A DNA stretch of 6,236 nt from Bacteroidales bacterium (GTDB lineage: Bacteria > Bacteroidota > Bacteroidia > Bacteroidales > Muribaculaceae). Location: positions 1 to 6,236 of the forward strand of contig SFLG01000091.1 in NCBI GenBank assembly GCA_004553485.1, in the 5' to 3' direction. This document shows positions 1-6,236 of the stretch, piece by piece; positions within the stretch are counted from its first letter, which is position 1, and each line of letters opens with the position of its first letter. Below the pieces are notes generated by a model. The model saw only the letters and a list, made by a program, of their open reading frames with translations, did not search any database and was not told where the DNA came from. The translations under genes were made by a program, and so were the position numbers.

Positions 1-98
1 ATGCCGTCGAGCATATCGGGCGTAATCGCGCCCTTCTGTGCCGGCGCCGGCATTACAGCGGCCAGCGCCGCCGTGAGCAGGAAGCAAAGTTTTTTCAT
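1..98 (-). CDS. N-terminus of an exported protein, possibly a C1-family aminopeptidase (partial)
   Basis: Reading the minus strand from the ATG at 98-96 gives 32 codons with no stop before the window edge. The first 20 or so residues are a classic signal peptide: MKK, a hydrophobic Leu/Ala core, and an APA-Q signal peptidase I site. The mature part starts QKGAITPDMLDG. I recall similar 'GI(S/T)PEML' openings in secreted papain-like (bleomycin hydrolase/aminopeptidase C) peptidases of Bacteroides, but a dozen residues cannot prove it. The export signal is well supported; the family is a weak guess. It is transcribed away from the small gene at 438, and its leader passes through the repeat-rich segment at 99-281. 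Confidence 0.7.
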   Translation of the reverse strand, partial: MKKLCFLLTAALAAVMPAPAQKGAITPDMLDG

Positions 99-114
99 TT
101 TTATGTAGGTTTTT

Positions 115-169
115 AGGCTTTAGGCTTTGGGTTTAGACTTTCACCCTTATATTTTCATCCTTATACTTT
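115..169. repeat. Low-complexity tandem quasi-repeats (7-bp and 14-bp units)
   Basis: AGGCTTT occurs twice in tandem (115-121, 122-128), followed by GGGTTT and AGACTTT (135-141). A 14-bp imperfect direct repeat follows: CACCCTTATATTTT (142-155) and CATCCTTATACTTT (156-169), 12 of 14 matching. The block lies just upstream of the minus-strand start codon, so it would be in that gene's 5' leader. Its function is unknown; it may be decayed slippage-prone sequence. Confidence 0.6.
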
Positions 170-217
170 AGTCCAAAGGCTTCTGTCCCCGGACTATGCC
201 GGGATGGCTTTCGGACT
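170..217 (-). other. Nested inverted repeat, possible structured 5' leader of the minus-strand gene
   Basis: An outer arm, AGTCCAAAG (170-178), pairs with CTTT-C-GGACT (208-217), giving 9 base pairs with one bulge. An inner hairpin is perfect: CCCGG (188-192), a 6-base loop, and CCGGG (199-203). Both sit between the candidate minus-strand promoter and the minus-strand start codon. I do not recognise it as a known riboswitch or leader family. There is no following T-run in either direction, so it does not look like a terminator. Confidence 0.4.
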
Positions 218-273
218 GATTACGGGTCGGGGTCGTGTTGGCGGTCGAAATTGGTTTTTTGGTTGATTTTTAG

Positions 274-281
274 CAAAAGTA
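274..281 (-). promoter_or_regulatory. Candidate minus-strand -7 element
   Basis: CAAAAGTA on the plus strand reads TACTTTTG on the minus strand, an exact match to the Bacteroidetes -7 consensus TAnnTTTG. The nearest -33-like TTTG on the minus strand (296-299) is only 14 bp upstream, shorter than the usual 19-21, so the call is tentative. If used, it would give the exported protein at 1-98 a leader of roughly 170 bases. Confidence 0.35.
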
Positions 282-305
282 GTAAAATTTTTTATCAAAA
301 AAATA

Positions 306-336
306 TTGCTGGAGACGGAAATTATCCGTAACTTTG
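306..336 (+). promoter_or_regulatory. Bacteroidetes-type promoter for the small secreted protein
   Basis: TAACTTTG at 329-336 matches the TAnnTTTG -7 consensus exactly. A TTG at 306-308 stands 20 bp upstream, the expected -33 spacing. The sequence just upstream is an A/T-rich run (about 283-305), as is common for strong promoters. Transcription would start around 341-345, leaving a leader of about 95 bases before the GTG at 438. This is the clearest promoter in the window. Confidence 0.7.
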
Positions 337-365
337 CAACAGAAGGGTCGAAGTATCGCCTTTCG

Positions 366-403
366 TGTCAGATAGAAATATGCCCTACGGCAGATTGCTG
401 ACA
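366..403 (+). other. Nested hairpin in the 5' leader of the small secreted protein
   Basis: TGTCAG (366-371) pairs with CTGACA (398-403), and inside it TGCC (381-384) pairs with GGCA (389-392) around a 4-base loop. It lies downstream of the predicted transcription start and 34 bases before the GTG start codon. No T-run follows, so it is more likely a leader fold than an attenuator. No known RNA family is recognised. Confidence 0.35.
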
Positions 404-437
404 GATATACACGTTTTCTAAATCAATTATCCGCACC

Positions 438-746
438 GTGAAGATTTTCCGCTACATCGTTGTTGCGCTGGCTGTTGCCCTCTCGGCATCGGCGGCTTAC
501 GCCGTCCCCGAGCCTGCTGCCGCCGAGCGTGCCGAGGTTGCCGCCCAGCCCACGGTGAAGGTCGTGCGCGGCCACGTGGAAATCAACCTCCCCGGCGAAG
601 AAAGCAAGCAGGTATATGTTTATGCCCTGACCGGCCAGCTGGTGAAAACCGTGACGGCGCACCCCGGCGTCACCGTCCTCGACCTCCCCGCCGGCTACTA
701 CATCGTCAAGTGTGACGGTCTGTCGCAGCGCGTGATAGTGCGTTGA
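438..746 (+). CDS. Small secreted protein with a T9SS sorting-tail-like beta-domain
   Basis: This is a 102-residue protein with a GTG start; no ATG is available in frame upstream. Residues 1-22 form a signal peptide (KIFRY, a Val/Ala/Leu core, and an AYA-V cleavage site). Residues 23-38 are an Ala/Glu-rich linker. Residues 39-102 have the pattern of a small beta-sandwich: VKVVRGHVEINLP, then VYVYALTGQLVKT, then DLPAGYYIVKC, ending in VIVR. The order 'v-x-V-y-lTGqlv ... lpaGyYiVk ... viV' is typical of C-terminal type A sorting domains (Por secretion tail) and of similar short Bacteroidales domains such as DUF6383, normally attached to a large passenger protein. Here no passenger precedes it. 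It has its own promoter (306-336) and probably its own terminator (888-912), so it seems to be a one-gene unit. Whether it is cell-surface, periplasmic or a decayed remnant is not known; similarity is judged by eye. Confidence 0.8.
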   Translation: MKIFRYIVVALAVALSASAAYAVPEPAAAERAEVAAQPTVKVVRGHVEINLPGEESKQVYVYALTGQLVKTVTAHPGVTVLDLPAGYYIVKCDGLSQRVIVR

Positions 747-747
747 G

Positions 748-825
748 GCTGCCCGGCCGTCGCCACCCCTGTACCATGGACGGCTCCGCTCCCACAGGGA
801 GTCGCAGTCAAAGAGGGCCGGCAGC
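748..825 (+). other. Long nested inverted repeat just downstream of the small secreted gene
   Basis: GCTGCCCGGCC (748-758) faces GGCCGGCAGC (816-825): ten pairs with one bulged base. Inside, CCCTGT (767-772) pairs perfectly with ACAGGG (794-799). The structure starts one base after the stop codon of the 102-residue gene, so it would form in its 3' untranslated RNA. It lacks a trailing T-run. It could protect the 3' end, be a small RNA, or be a relic. Confidence 0.45.
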
Positions 826-887
826 GTCAGCTTGGATTTGAGTTGTCAGCAGCAGTCCTCCATTCCCCTCAGAAAATTATGCTCACG

Positions 888-912
888 GGCCTCTTGATGG
901 AGGCCTTGTTAT
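888..912 (+). terminator. Terminator-like hairpin
   Basis: GGCCTC (888-893) and GAGGCC (900-905) form a perfect 6-bp stem around a TTGATG loop, extendable by a G-T pair (887/906). It is followed by TTGTTATT (906-913). It would end the transcript of the small secreted protein gene about 140 bases after its stop codon. The T-tract is interrupted by G and A, which lowers confidence. Confidence 0.5.
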
Positions 913-1000
913 TGCTCCGAAGATTATTACTCGGAATTTTTTGCTCAGAAGACTTCACTAAGAAAAATTTTACTCCGAAGATTTTTGCTCATAAAATTTA
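912..1000. repeat. Degenerate tandem array of about 15-bp units (six copies)
   Basis: A core of CTC (once CTA) followed by an A-rich then T-rich stretch recurs at 915, 930, 944, 958, 973 and 988, that is, at spacings of 15, 14, 14, 15 and 15 bases. The consensus is roughly TTRCTCcgAAgATTT. The best-preserved units are GCTCCGAAGATT (914-925), GCTCAGAAGACT (943-954) and ACTCCGAAGATT (972-983). A possible outlying unit is at 868-880. The array ends about 70 bases upstream of the pullulanase start. Its function is unknown. Confidence 0.6.
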
Positions 1001-1021
1001 ATGATAATCGGCTCTTGAATT

Positions 1022-1034
1022 CCCGCAGCGCGGG
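1022..1034. other. Short perfect GC hairpin upstream of the pullulanase
   Basis: CCCGC (1022-1026) and GCGGG (1030-1034) form a perfect 5-bp stem with a 3-base loop, about 40 bases before the ATG at 1074. It has no T-run after it. It may be a leader fold or an operator-like palindrome. Confidence 0.3.
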
Positions 1035-1073
1035 TTGACGGGTGCGATTTACATAACCAAAAAACACAAGTTA

Positions 1074-1163
1074 ATGAAATACCTTATTACCACTATGTCC
1101 GTGATAGCTCTTTCGGTCGCAGCCCCGGCTGTCGCACAGACCATCGACGCCGTCACCGCTCAT
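1074..1163 (+). pseudogene. Detached signal peptide of the pullulanase (out of frame with the enzyme)
   Basis: The ATG at 1074 follows an A-rich leader and opens a standard signal peptide: MKYLITTMSVIALS, an Ala/Val stretch, and an AVA-Q cleavage site near residue 21. After about 29 residues the frame gives low-complexity Thr/Pro/Ser/Arg sequence and stops at 1284-1286. The enzyme sequence (YDGTDLG, starting with TAC at 1163) is in another frame and has no start codon upstream. Adding one base around 1156-1163, for instance making GCT-CAn-TAC-GAC, joins both parts into one 669-residue secreted pullulanase. This segment is therefore the 5' end of the same gene, separated by a real mutation or a sequence error. 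Confidence 0.75.
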
Positions 1164-1240
1164 ACGACGGCACCGACCTCGGTGTCACTGTCGCCAACGG
1201 CGTCACCCGTTTTGCCCTGTGGAGCCCCGAGGCCCAGGCC

Positions 1241-3082
<1,842 letters not shown>

Positions 3083-3099
3083 TCGTCCAAAATAAGCAA

Positions 3100-3145
3100 A
3101 ATAACGCACGGCGCACGCAATAAAACGGATGCTCCGTGCGTTATT
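3100..3145 (+). terminator. Probable terminator after the pullulanase
   Basis: AATAACGCACGG (3100-3111) and CCGTGCGTTATT (3134-3145) form a perfect 12-bp inverted repeat with a 22-base loop, starting 18 bases after the pullulanase stop codon. The A/T-flanked arms put TTATT on the 3' side in both directions, so it could act on both strands. A competing pairing, GCAATAA (3117-3123) with TTATTGC (3141-3147), exists. The loop is longer than usual, so efficiency is uncertain. Confidence 0.6.
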
Positions 3146-3247
3146 GCATTGCGAAAGCTATAAACTTAAGAACGGGCTCTTAGAAAAAACCGCAACATAA
3201 CGGAGGGCAGTGCCTACGCACACCCTTCCCGCATATCAAAATACGCA

Positions 3248-5182
3248 ATGAAAAAGACCTTATTCACGGCCTCTCTGGCCTGTCTGGCTATTCTGGCTTT
3301 AGCGGCCAAAAAGACAGATGACCCGGTGCTGATGACAGTAAACGGCAAGCCGGTGCACAAAAGCGAGTTTGAGTATCTTTACCACAAGAACAACACCCAG
3401 CAGCTGCAGCCCCAGACGGTGGACGAATATATGAAGATGTTCGTCGACTACAAGCTCAAGGTTGCCGACGCCGAGAAAAACGGCCTCGACACAATGAAGA
3501 GCTACGTTGACGAGCTTGACAGATACCGCGCCGACCTGGCCAAGCCTTACATGACCGACTCGACGGTGTACAAGGACCTCGTGCGCGAGGCCTACGACCA
3601 CGCCGTCAGGGATGTGAAGGTGTCGCACATAATGTTTGCCCCCGGCCAGAACGCCGAGGACACCAAGCGCCAGGAGCAGCTGGCCGACTCGGTGCGCAAC
3701 GCACTGCTTGCCGGCGCCGACTGGGACGATGCCGCAGCCCGTTTCAGTGTCGACATGGGCACCAGCCGCAACGGCGGCTCGATGGGCTGGCTCCCCGCAG
3801 GGCGCTTCCCCTGGGCCTTTGAGAAGGCCTCGTACGACACTCCCGAGGGCGGCCTTTCGCCCGTTGTCAACTCGGGCTTCGGCTTCCACATCGTGCGCGT
3901 CGACGCCACCCGCCCCTCGCGCGGCGAGGTTCGCGCCAGCCACATCCTCAAGCTGACAATGAACAAGACTCCCGAGGAGCAGGCCCGCGCCAAGCAGCAG
4001 ATCGACTCCATCTACAACGTCCTCAAGGCCGGTGCCGATTTCGCCGAGGTGGCAAAGGCCGAGAGCGAGGACGGTTCGGCTCAGAGCGGTGGCGACCTGG
4101 GATGGTTCGGCTCCGGCATGATGGTCGCCGAGTTCGACTCGACAGCCTTCGCCCTCCCCACCGACGGTCTCTCCGAGCCCATCCAGACCCGCTTCGGCTG
4201 GCATATCATCAAAAACACCGGCCACAAGCCCGTACCGAGCTTCGACGAGATGAAGCCTGACCTCGAGGCAATGATCGCCAACTCGGAGCGCGCAATCCAG
4301 CCCGAGCAAGCCTTCCTTGACAAGATATCCAAAGAGTACGACTCGAAGATACTGCCCGACGGCGTGGCAAAAGTCGAGGCCCTCATCGCCGCCAACCCCG
4401 GCGGTTACGACAGCGTGGCCATCGAGGCTCTGCGCGTCAGCGACATCCCCGTCATCGAGGTCAACGGCCGAAAAGTTCCCGTATCGACAATCATGGACCA
4501 CGTCGCCGTCACCATGGACAAGTCGGTCAACGGCGGTATGGTGGTGATAAACAAGGCCATCAGTGACATGCTGCCCTACGAGACCGCTCAGGAATACCGC
4601 GACAACCTTGTCAACATCAACGCCGACTACCGCAACCTGGTCAACGAGTATCGCGACGGCATCCTGCTGTTCGACATCTCCAACCGTCGCGTCTGGGAGG
4701 CTGCCACCAAGGACAAGAAGGGCCTTGAAGAGTATTTCCGTGCCCACAAGGACCAGTACAAATGGGAAAAGCCCAAATACAAAGGCTTCATCGTCTTTGC
4801 TCCGGACGACTCCACCGCCAACGTCGCCCGCCAGTGGGCCGAGAGCCAGAAGCTCGAGCTCGACCCCTCGACCTTTGCCGAGAAGATGCGCAAGCAGTTC
4901 AACCGCAAGATACGTGTCGAGCGCATCATAGCCGCCGAGGGCGACAACCCCATCAGTGACTACCTGTTCTTTAACGGCCCCGCCCCCGACACCTCCAAGC
5001 TCTCGTGGCCCTCGTTCTTCGGCTATGCCGGACACCTCGCCACCCAGCCCGAGGAGGCCATCGACGTCCGCGGCGCCGTCACCACCGACTACCAGAACGC
5101 CCTCGAGGCAGCCTGGCTCGACGAAATCCGCAAAGCCTATCCCGTCAAAATCAACAAAAAAGTTGCCAAGTCCCTGAAATAA
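3248..5182 (+). CDS. Periplasmic SurA/PrsA-like peptidyl-prolyl isomerase with two parvulin domains
   Basis: This 644-residue foldase probably isomerises prolyl bonds and chaperones outer-membrane or exported proteins in the periplasm. The ATG at 3248 follows an A-rich leader. Residues 1-19 are a signal peptide (ALA-AKK cleavage), with no convincing lipobox. Residues 26-120 form a SurA-like N-terminal helical region opening with VNGKPVHKSEFEYL. The first parvulin (PpiC) domain spans about 122-222 (VKVSHIMF, GGSMGWLP, GFGFHIVRV) and the second about 227-325 (VRASHIL, SGGDLGWFG, RFGWHIIK). Residues 330-644 are a long C-terminal region with a second VNG motif (405-407) and a parvulin-like tail, perhaps a degenerate third unit. 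E. coli SurA is about 430 residues, so this is the longer form that I associate with Bacteroidetes. No clear promoter is seen in the 165-bp gap upstream. The next gene begins 13 bases after the stop codon, suggesting co-transcription. Confidence 0.9.
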   Translation: MKKTLFTASLACLAILALAAKKTDDPVLMTVNGKPVHKSEFEYLYHKNNTQQLQPQTVDEYMKMFVDYKLKVADAEKNGLDTMKSYVDELDRYRADLAKPYMTDSTVYKDLVREAYDHAVRDVKVSHIMFAPGQNAEDTKRQEQLADSVRNALLAGADWDDAAARFSVDMGTSRNGGSMGWLPAGRFPWAFEKASYDTPEGGLSPVVNSGFGFHIVRVDATRPSRGEVRASHILKLTMNKTPEEQARAKQQIDSIYNVLKAGADFAEVAKAESEDGSAQSGGDLGWFGSGMMVAEFDSTAFALPTDGLSEPIQTRFGWHIIKNTGHKPVPSFDEMKPDLEAMIANSERAIQPEQAFLDKISKEYDSKILPDGVAKVEALIAANPGGYDSVAIEALRVSDIPVIEVNGRKVPVSTIMDHVAVTMDKSVNGGMVVINKAISDMLPYETAQEYRDNLVNINADYRNLVNEYRDGILLFDISNRRVWEAATKDKKGLEEYFRAHKDQYKWEKPKYKGFIVFAPDDSTANVARQWAESQKLELDPSTFAEKMRKQFNRKIRVERIIAAEGDNPISDYLFFNGPAPDTSKLSWPSFFGYAGHLATQPEEAIDVRGAVTTDYQNALEAAWLDEIRKAYPVKINKKVAKSLK

Positions 5183-5195
5183 CCGGCAACATAAT

Positions 5196-5296
5196 ATGAC
5201 AAAGAATACAAAAAGAGCGGCTACTACACCTTCCCCAACCGCATCGATGTAACCTCGCAGCTCACCCCGCCGTCGCGCTACGAGCAAATATGGCTG
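5196..5296 (+). pseudogene. Apparent 5' part of the small unknown gene, split by a one-base frameshift
   Basis: An ATG at 5196 starts 13 bases after the foldase stop codon and reads MTKNTK before drifting into a short frame that ends at TAA 5250-5252. From 5210 onward the frame of the downstream unknown gene already looks coding: codons end mostly in C or G and the peptide reads KKSGYYTFPNRIDV. That frame has no start codon upstream, and a stop at 5192-5194 closes it. One additional A in the five-A run at 5210-5214 would join the ATG to this frame and give a 131-residue protein. Confidence 0.55.
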
Positions 5297-5590
5297 ATGC
5301 AGATAGAGGAACACAATGACTCCGCGTTCAACTACATAAAGGAATACATCCGAAACTTCGAGCCGAATTTCTCGCTGTACACGGTGACGAAAGACGACCG
5401 CATCGAAGTCGGCCGACGGATAGACGACATTGTCAAGAGCCTCACCATACATAAGGATTTGTTCTATGCACGGATAAAGAAGTCGTTCAAACAGAAATTC
5501 ATCCCCAACGACGAGACCCAAGCTTATAGGGTATACAATGTCGACTTCAGTCAGTCTGTTCCCGTCACGCTGGTCACCAATGCCCAATAA
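5297..5590 (+). CDS. Unrecognised small protein (probably 5' truncated by a frameshift)
   Basis: From the ATG at 5297 the frame encodes 97 residues; I do not recognise the family. The sequence is charged and aromatic (Lys, Asp, Tyr, Phe), with no signal peptide, membrane segment or Cys. It begins MQIEEHNDSAF, suggesting a helix, has a middle section DDRIEVGRRIDDIVKSL and a Lys-rich stretch RIKKSFKQKF, and ends in a probable beta-strand SVPVTLV. Coding signal extends upstream at least to 5210, so the ATG at 5297 is likely internal; the natural start is probably the ATG at 5196, giving about 131 residues if one A is missing. It sits between the foldase and an Ntn-hydrolase lipoprotein, 42 bases before the latter, which suggests co-transcription. 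The 3' half uses more A/T-ending codons than the neighbours. Confidence 0.6.
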   Translation: MQIEEHNDSAFNYIKEYIRNFEPNFSLYTVTKDDRIEVGRRIDDIVKSLTIHKDLFYARIKKSFKQKFIPNDETQAYRVYNVDFSQSVPVTLVTNAQ

Positions 5591-5632
5591 GCATGACCAT
5601 TAATATAAAAATGAAATAAAACCAATAGAACT

Positions 5633-6236
5633 ATGAAAGAGAACCGCTTTTCGATGCTGGCCATGCTCTGCATAGCCACCTTTATCACCGCTCTCGTTCT
5701 ATCATGCTCGGGCAGTGACACCCCACCACCGCCACCGACCCCACCTACGCCCCCGATTCCCGGGGCAACGACCAACAATCCAGCCTGTTTCCTGAAAGAC
5801 AAGGAGAAACTGAACACCATCTACACGATGAAGGACCTGGACGGTACGGGACGCCTCTACGAAGTAAACTACACCGCCGACTACAAACTCGACGAAGCCC
5901 TCGAGGCCAATATCTCCAGTACGATGGGGCTCTTAGGCTTCGTGCAGCATAATCTCTTCGATAGTGTGCCGGAACCTCCCACCAACAACACATTGTCTGT
6001 CCTGCCCGGATGCAGCGCCTTCGCAGTACCCGACCCGCAGGGCAACAGTTATCAGATGGGACGCAACTATGACTTCCTGCATAGAGTTAAAATCAGCGGT
6101 ACCGACAAATACGCCTACGTCCCCATCTCGGCCTTCATTGTCCGCACGGCTCCCGCCGGCAAGAAAAAATCCATCTCCTTCGTCGACGGCCTGAACTTCG
6201 GCTACTATCAAGGTGCCTGCAACAACGACACTACCG
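5633..6236 (+). CDS. Lipoprotein of the linear amide C-N hydrolase / choloylglycine hydrolase (Ntn) superfamily (partial)
   Basis: The ATG at 5633 opens a frame that runs off the right edge after 201 codons. Residues 1-24 are a lipoprotein signal ending in VLSC, with Cys25 the likely lipidated residue. A Pro-rich linker follows (about 31-43). Residues 50-120 form a pro-region (GTGRLYEVNYTADYKLDEAL). The hallmark is LPGCSAFAVPD with Cys127, then GRNYDF with Arg144 and Asp147. In choloylglycine hydrolases the nucleophile Cys2 is followed by Arg18 and Asp21, so spacing and order fit. The Gly-Cys bond suggests self-cleavage to expose an N-terminal Cys, as in C45 acyltransferases. The substrate cannot be read from this fragment: bile salts, N-acyl amino acids, penicillin-like amides and others are all possible. 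Anchoring is probably in the outer membrane or periplasm. The 3' catalytic Asn/Arg residues lie outside the window. Confidence 0.82.
   Translation, partial: MKENRFSMLAMLCIATFITALVLSCSGSDTPPPPPTPPTPPIPGATTNNPACFLKDKEKLNTIYTMKDLDGTGRLYEVNYTADYKLDEALEANISSTMGLLGFVQHNLFDSVPEPPTNNTLSVLPGCSAFAVPDPQGNSYQMGRNYDFLHRVKISGTDKYAYVPISAFIVRTAPAGKKKSISFVDGLNFGYYQGACNNDTT

Larger units (their letters stand above)
99..437. other. Divergent intergenic region, no gene
   Basis: This 339-bp gap separates the minus-strand exported protein from the plus-strand small secreted protein. No coding reading is supported. From left to right it holds low-complexity quasi-repeats (115-169), a nested inverted repeat (170-217), an AT-rich core (about 255-308), a minus-strand promoter-like motif (274-281), a forward promoter (306-336) and a nested hairpin in the forward leader (366-403). 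The AT-rich core contrasts with the GC-rich genes and is the expected place for divergent promoters. Confidence 0.75.
747..1073. other. Intergenic region before the pullulanase, no gene
   Basis: This 327-bp gap has no supported coding sequence. It starts GC-rich (747-830) with a long nested inverted repeat, passes a terminator-like hairpin (888-912), then becomes strongly A/T-rich through a tandem array of about 15-bp units (912-1000), and ends with a short GC hairpin (1022-1034) and an A-rich leader. I found no TAnnTTTG with a well-spaced TTG for the pullulanase, so its promoter is not identified. Confidence 0.7.

Noticed and set aside
776..841. A 21-codon frame starting at ATG 776 (MDGSAPTGSRSQRG...)
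   Set aside because: It is very short, has no leader or promoter, and lies inside an inverted repeat that explains the sequence equally well.
912..1000. CRISPR array
   Set aside because: The units are about 15 bp, contiguous and degenerate, with no separate spacers and no cas genes nearby.
1035..1060. Sigma-70-like promoter TTGACG ... TACATA before the pullulanase
   Set aside because: The spacing between the two boxes is only 9 bp, and Bacteroidetes promoters use a different consensus, which is not present here.
3256..3285. Lipobox in the foldase signal peptide (Cys12)
   Set aside because: The residues before Cys12 (Ser-Leu-Ala) do not fit the lipobox at position -3, and the hydrophobic core continues after it; a signal peptidase I site near residue 19 fits better.
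5208..5216. Programmed -1 ribosomal frameshift site at the A-run
   Set aside because: In the frame of the ATG at 5196 the codons are ACA AAA AGA, which do not fit the X-XXY-YYZ slippery pattern well; a missing A is the simpler explanation.
3299..5587. A 762-residue open frame on the minus strand, antisense to the foldase and the unknown gene
   Set aside because: It lies opposite a clear parvulin-domain gene, has no family motifs, is Val/Gly/Leu-biased and is explained by the GC-rich codon bias of the plus-strand gene.

Overview
The window looks like a piece of chromosome from a gut-type Bacteroidales bacterium, perhaps Muribaculaceae, Bacteroidaceae or a relative; the family is inferred, not proven. 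The pointers are Bacteroidetes-type promoter motifs (TAnnTTTG with an upstream TTG about 20 bp away), A-rich leaders without Shine-Dalgarno sequences, MKK-type signal peptides, a Bacteroides-like type I pullulanase, and a two-parvulin SurA-like foldase. Genes are GC-rich with C/G-ending codons; the gaps between genes are AT-rich.

Layout. Positions 1-98 (minus strand) hold the first 32 codons of an exported protein that runs off the left edge. Positions 99-437 are a divergent intergenic region with a clear forward promoter, a weaker reverse promoter, low-complexity repeats and two possible folded leaders. Positions 438-746 encode a small secreted protein that is little more than a signal peptide plus a beta-domain resembling a type IX secretion sorting tail. 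Positions 747-1073 are non-coding, with a nested inverted repeat, a terminator-like hairpin and a degenerate 15-bp tandem array. Positions 1074-3082 encode a type I pullulanase (GH13) whose signal peptide lies in a different frame from the enzyme, because of an apparent single-base deletion near 1160. A strong inverted repeat at 3100-3145 probably ends that transcript. Positions 3248-5182 encode a periplasmic SurA/PrsA-like peptidyl-prolyl isomerase. A small unrecognised gene follows 13 bases later and also seems to lack one base, in an A-run at 5210-5214. From 5633 to the right edge runs a lipoprotein of the linear amide C-N hydrolase (choloylglycine hydrolase/C45-like, Ntn) superfamily, truncated by the window.

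The genes form no single recognisable pathway. The shared theme is the cell envelope: at least five products carry, or once carried, an export signal. The foldase, the small unknown gene and the Ntn hydrolase are closely spaced on one strand and may be co-transcribed. I found no mobile element, CRISPR array, rRNA or tRNA. No convincing new multi-gene system is visible. The best leads are the two single-base frameshifts, the stand-alone sorting-tail-like protein, the 15-bp array, and the unknown gene beside the Ntn hydrolase.
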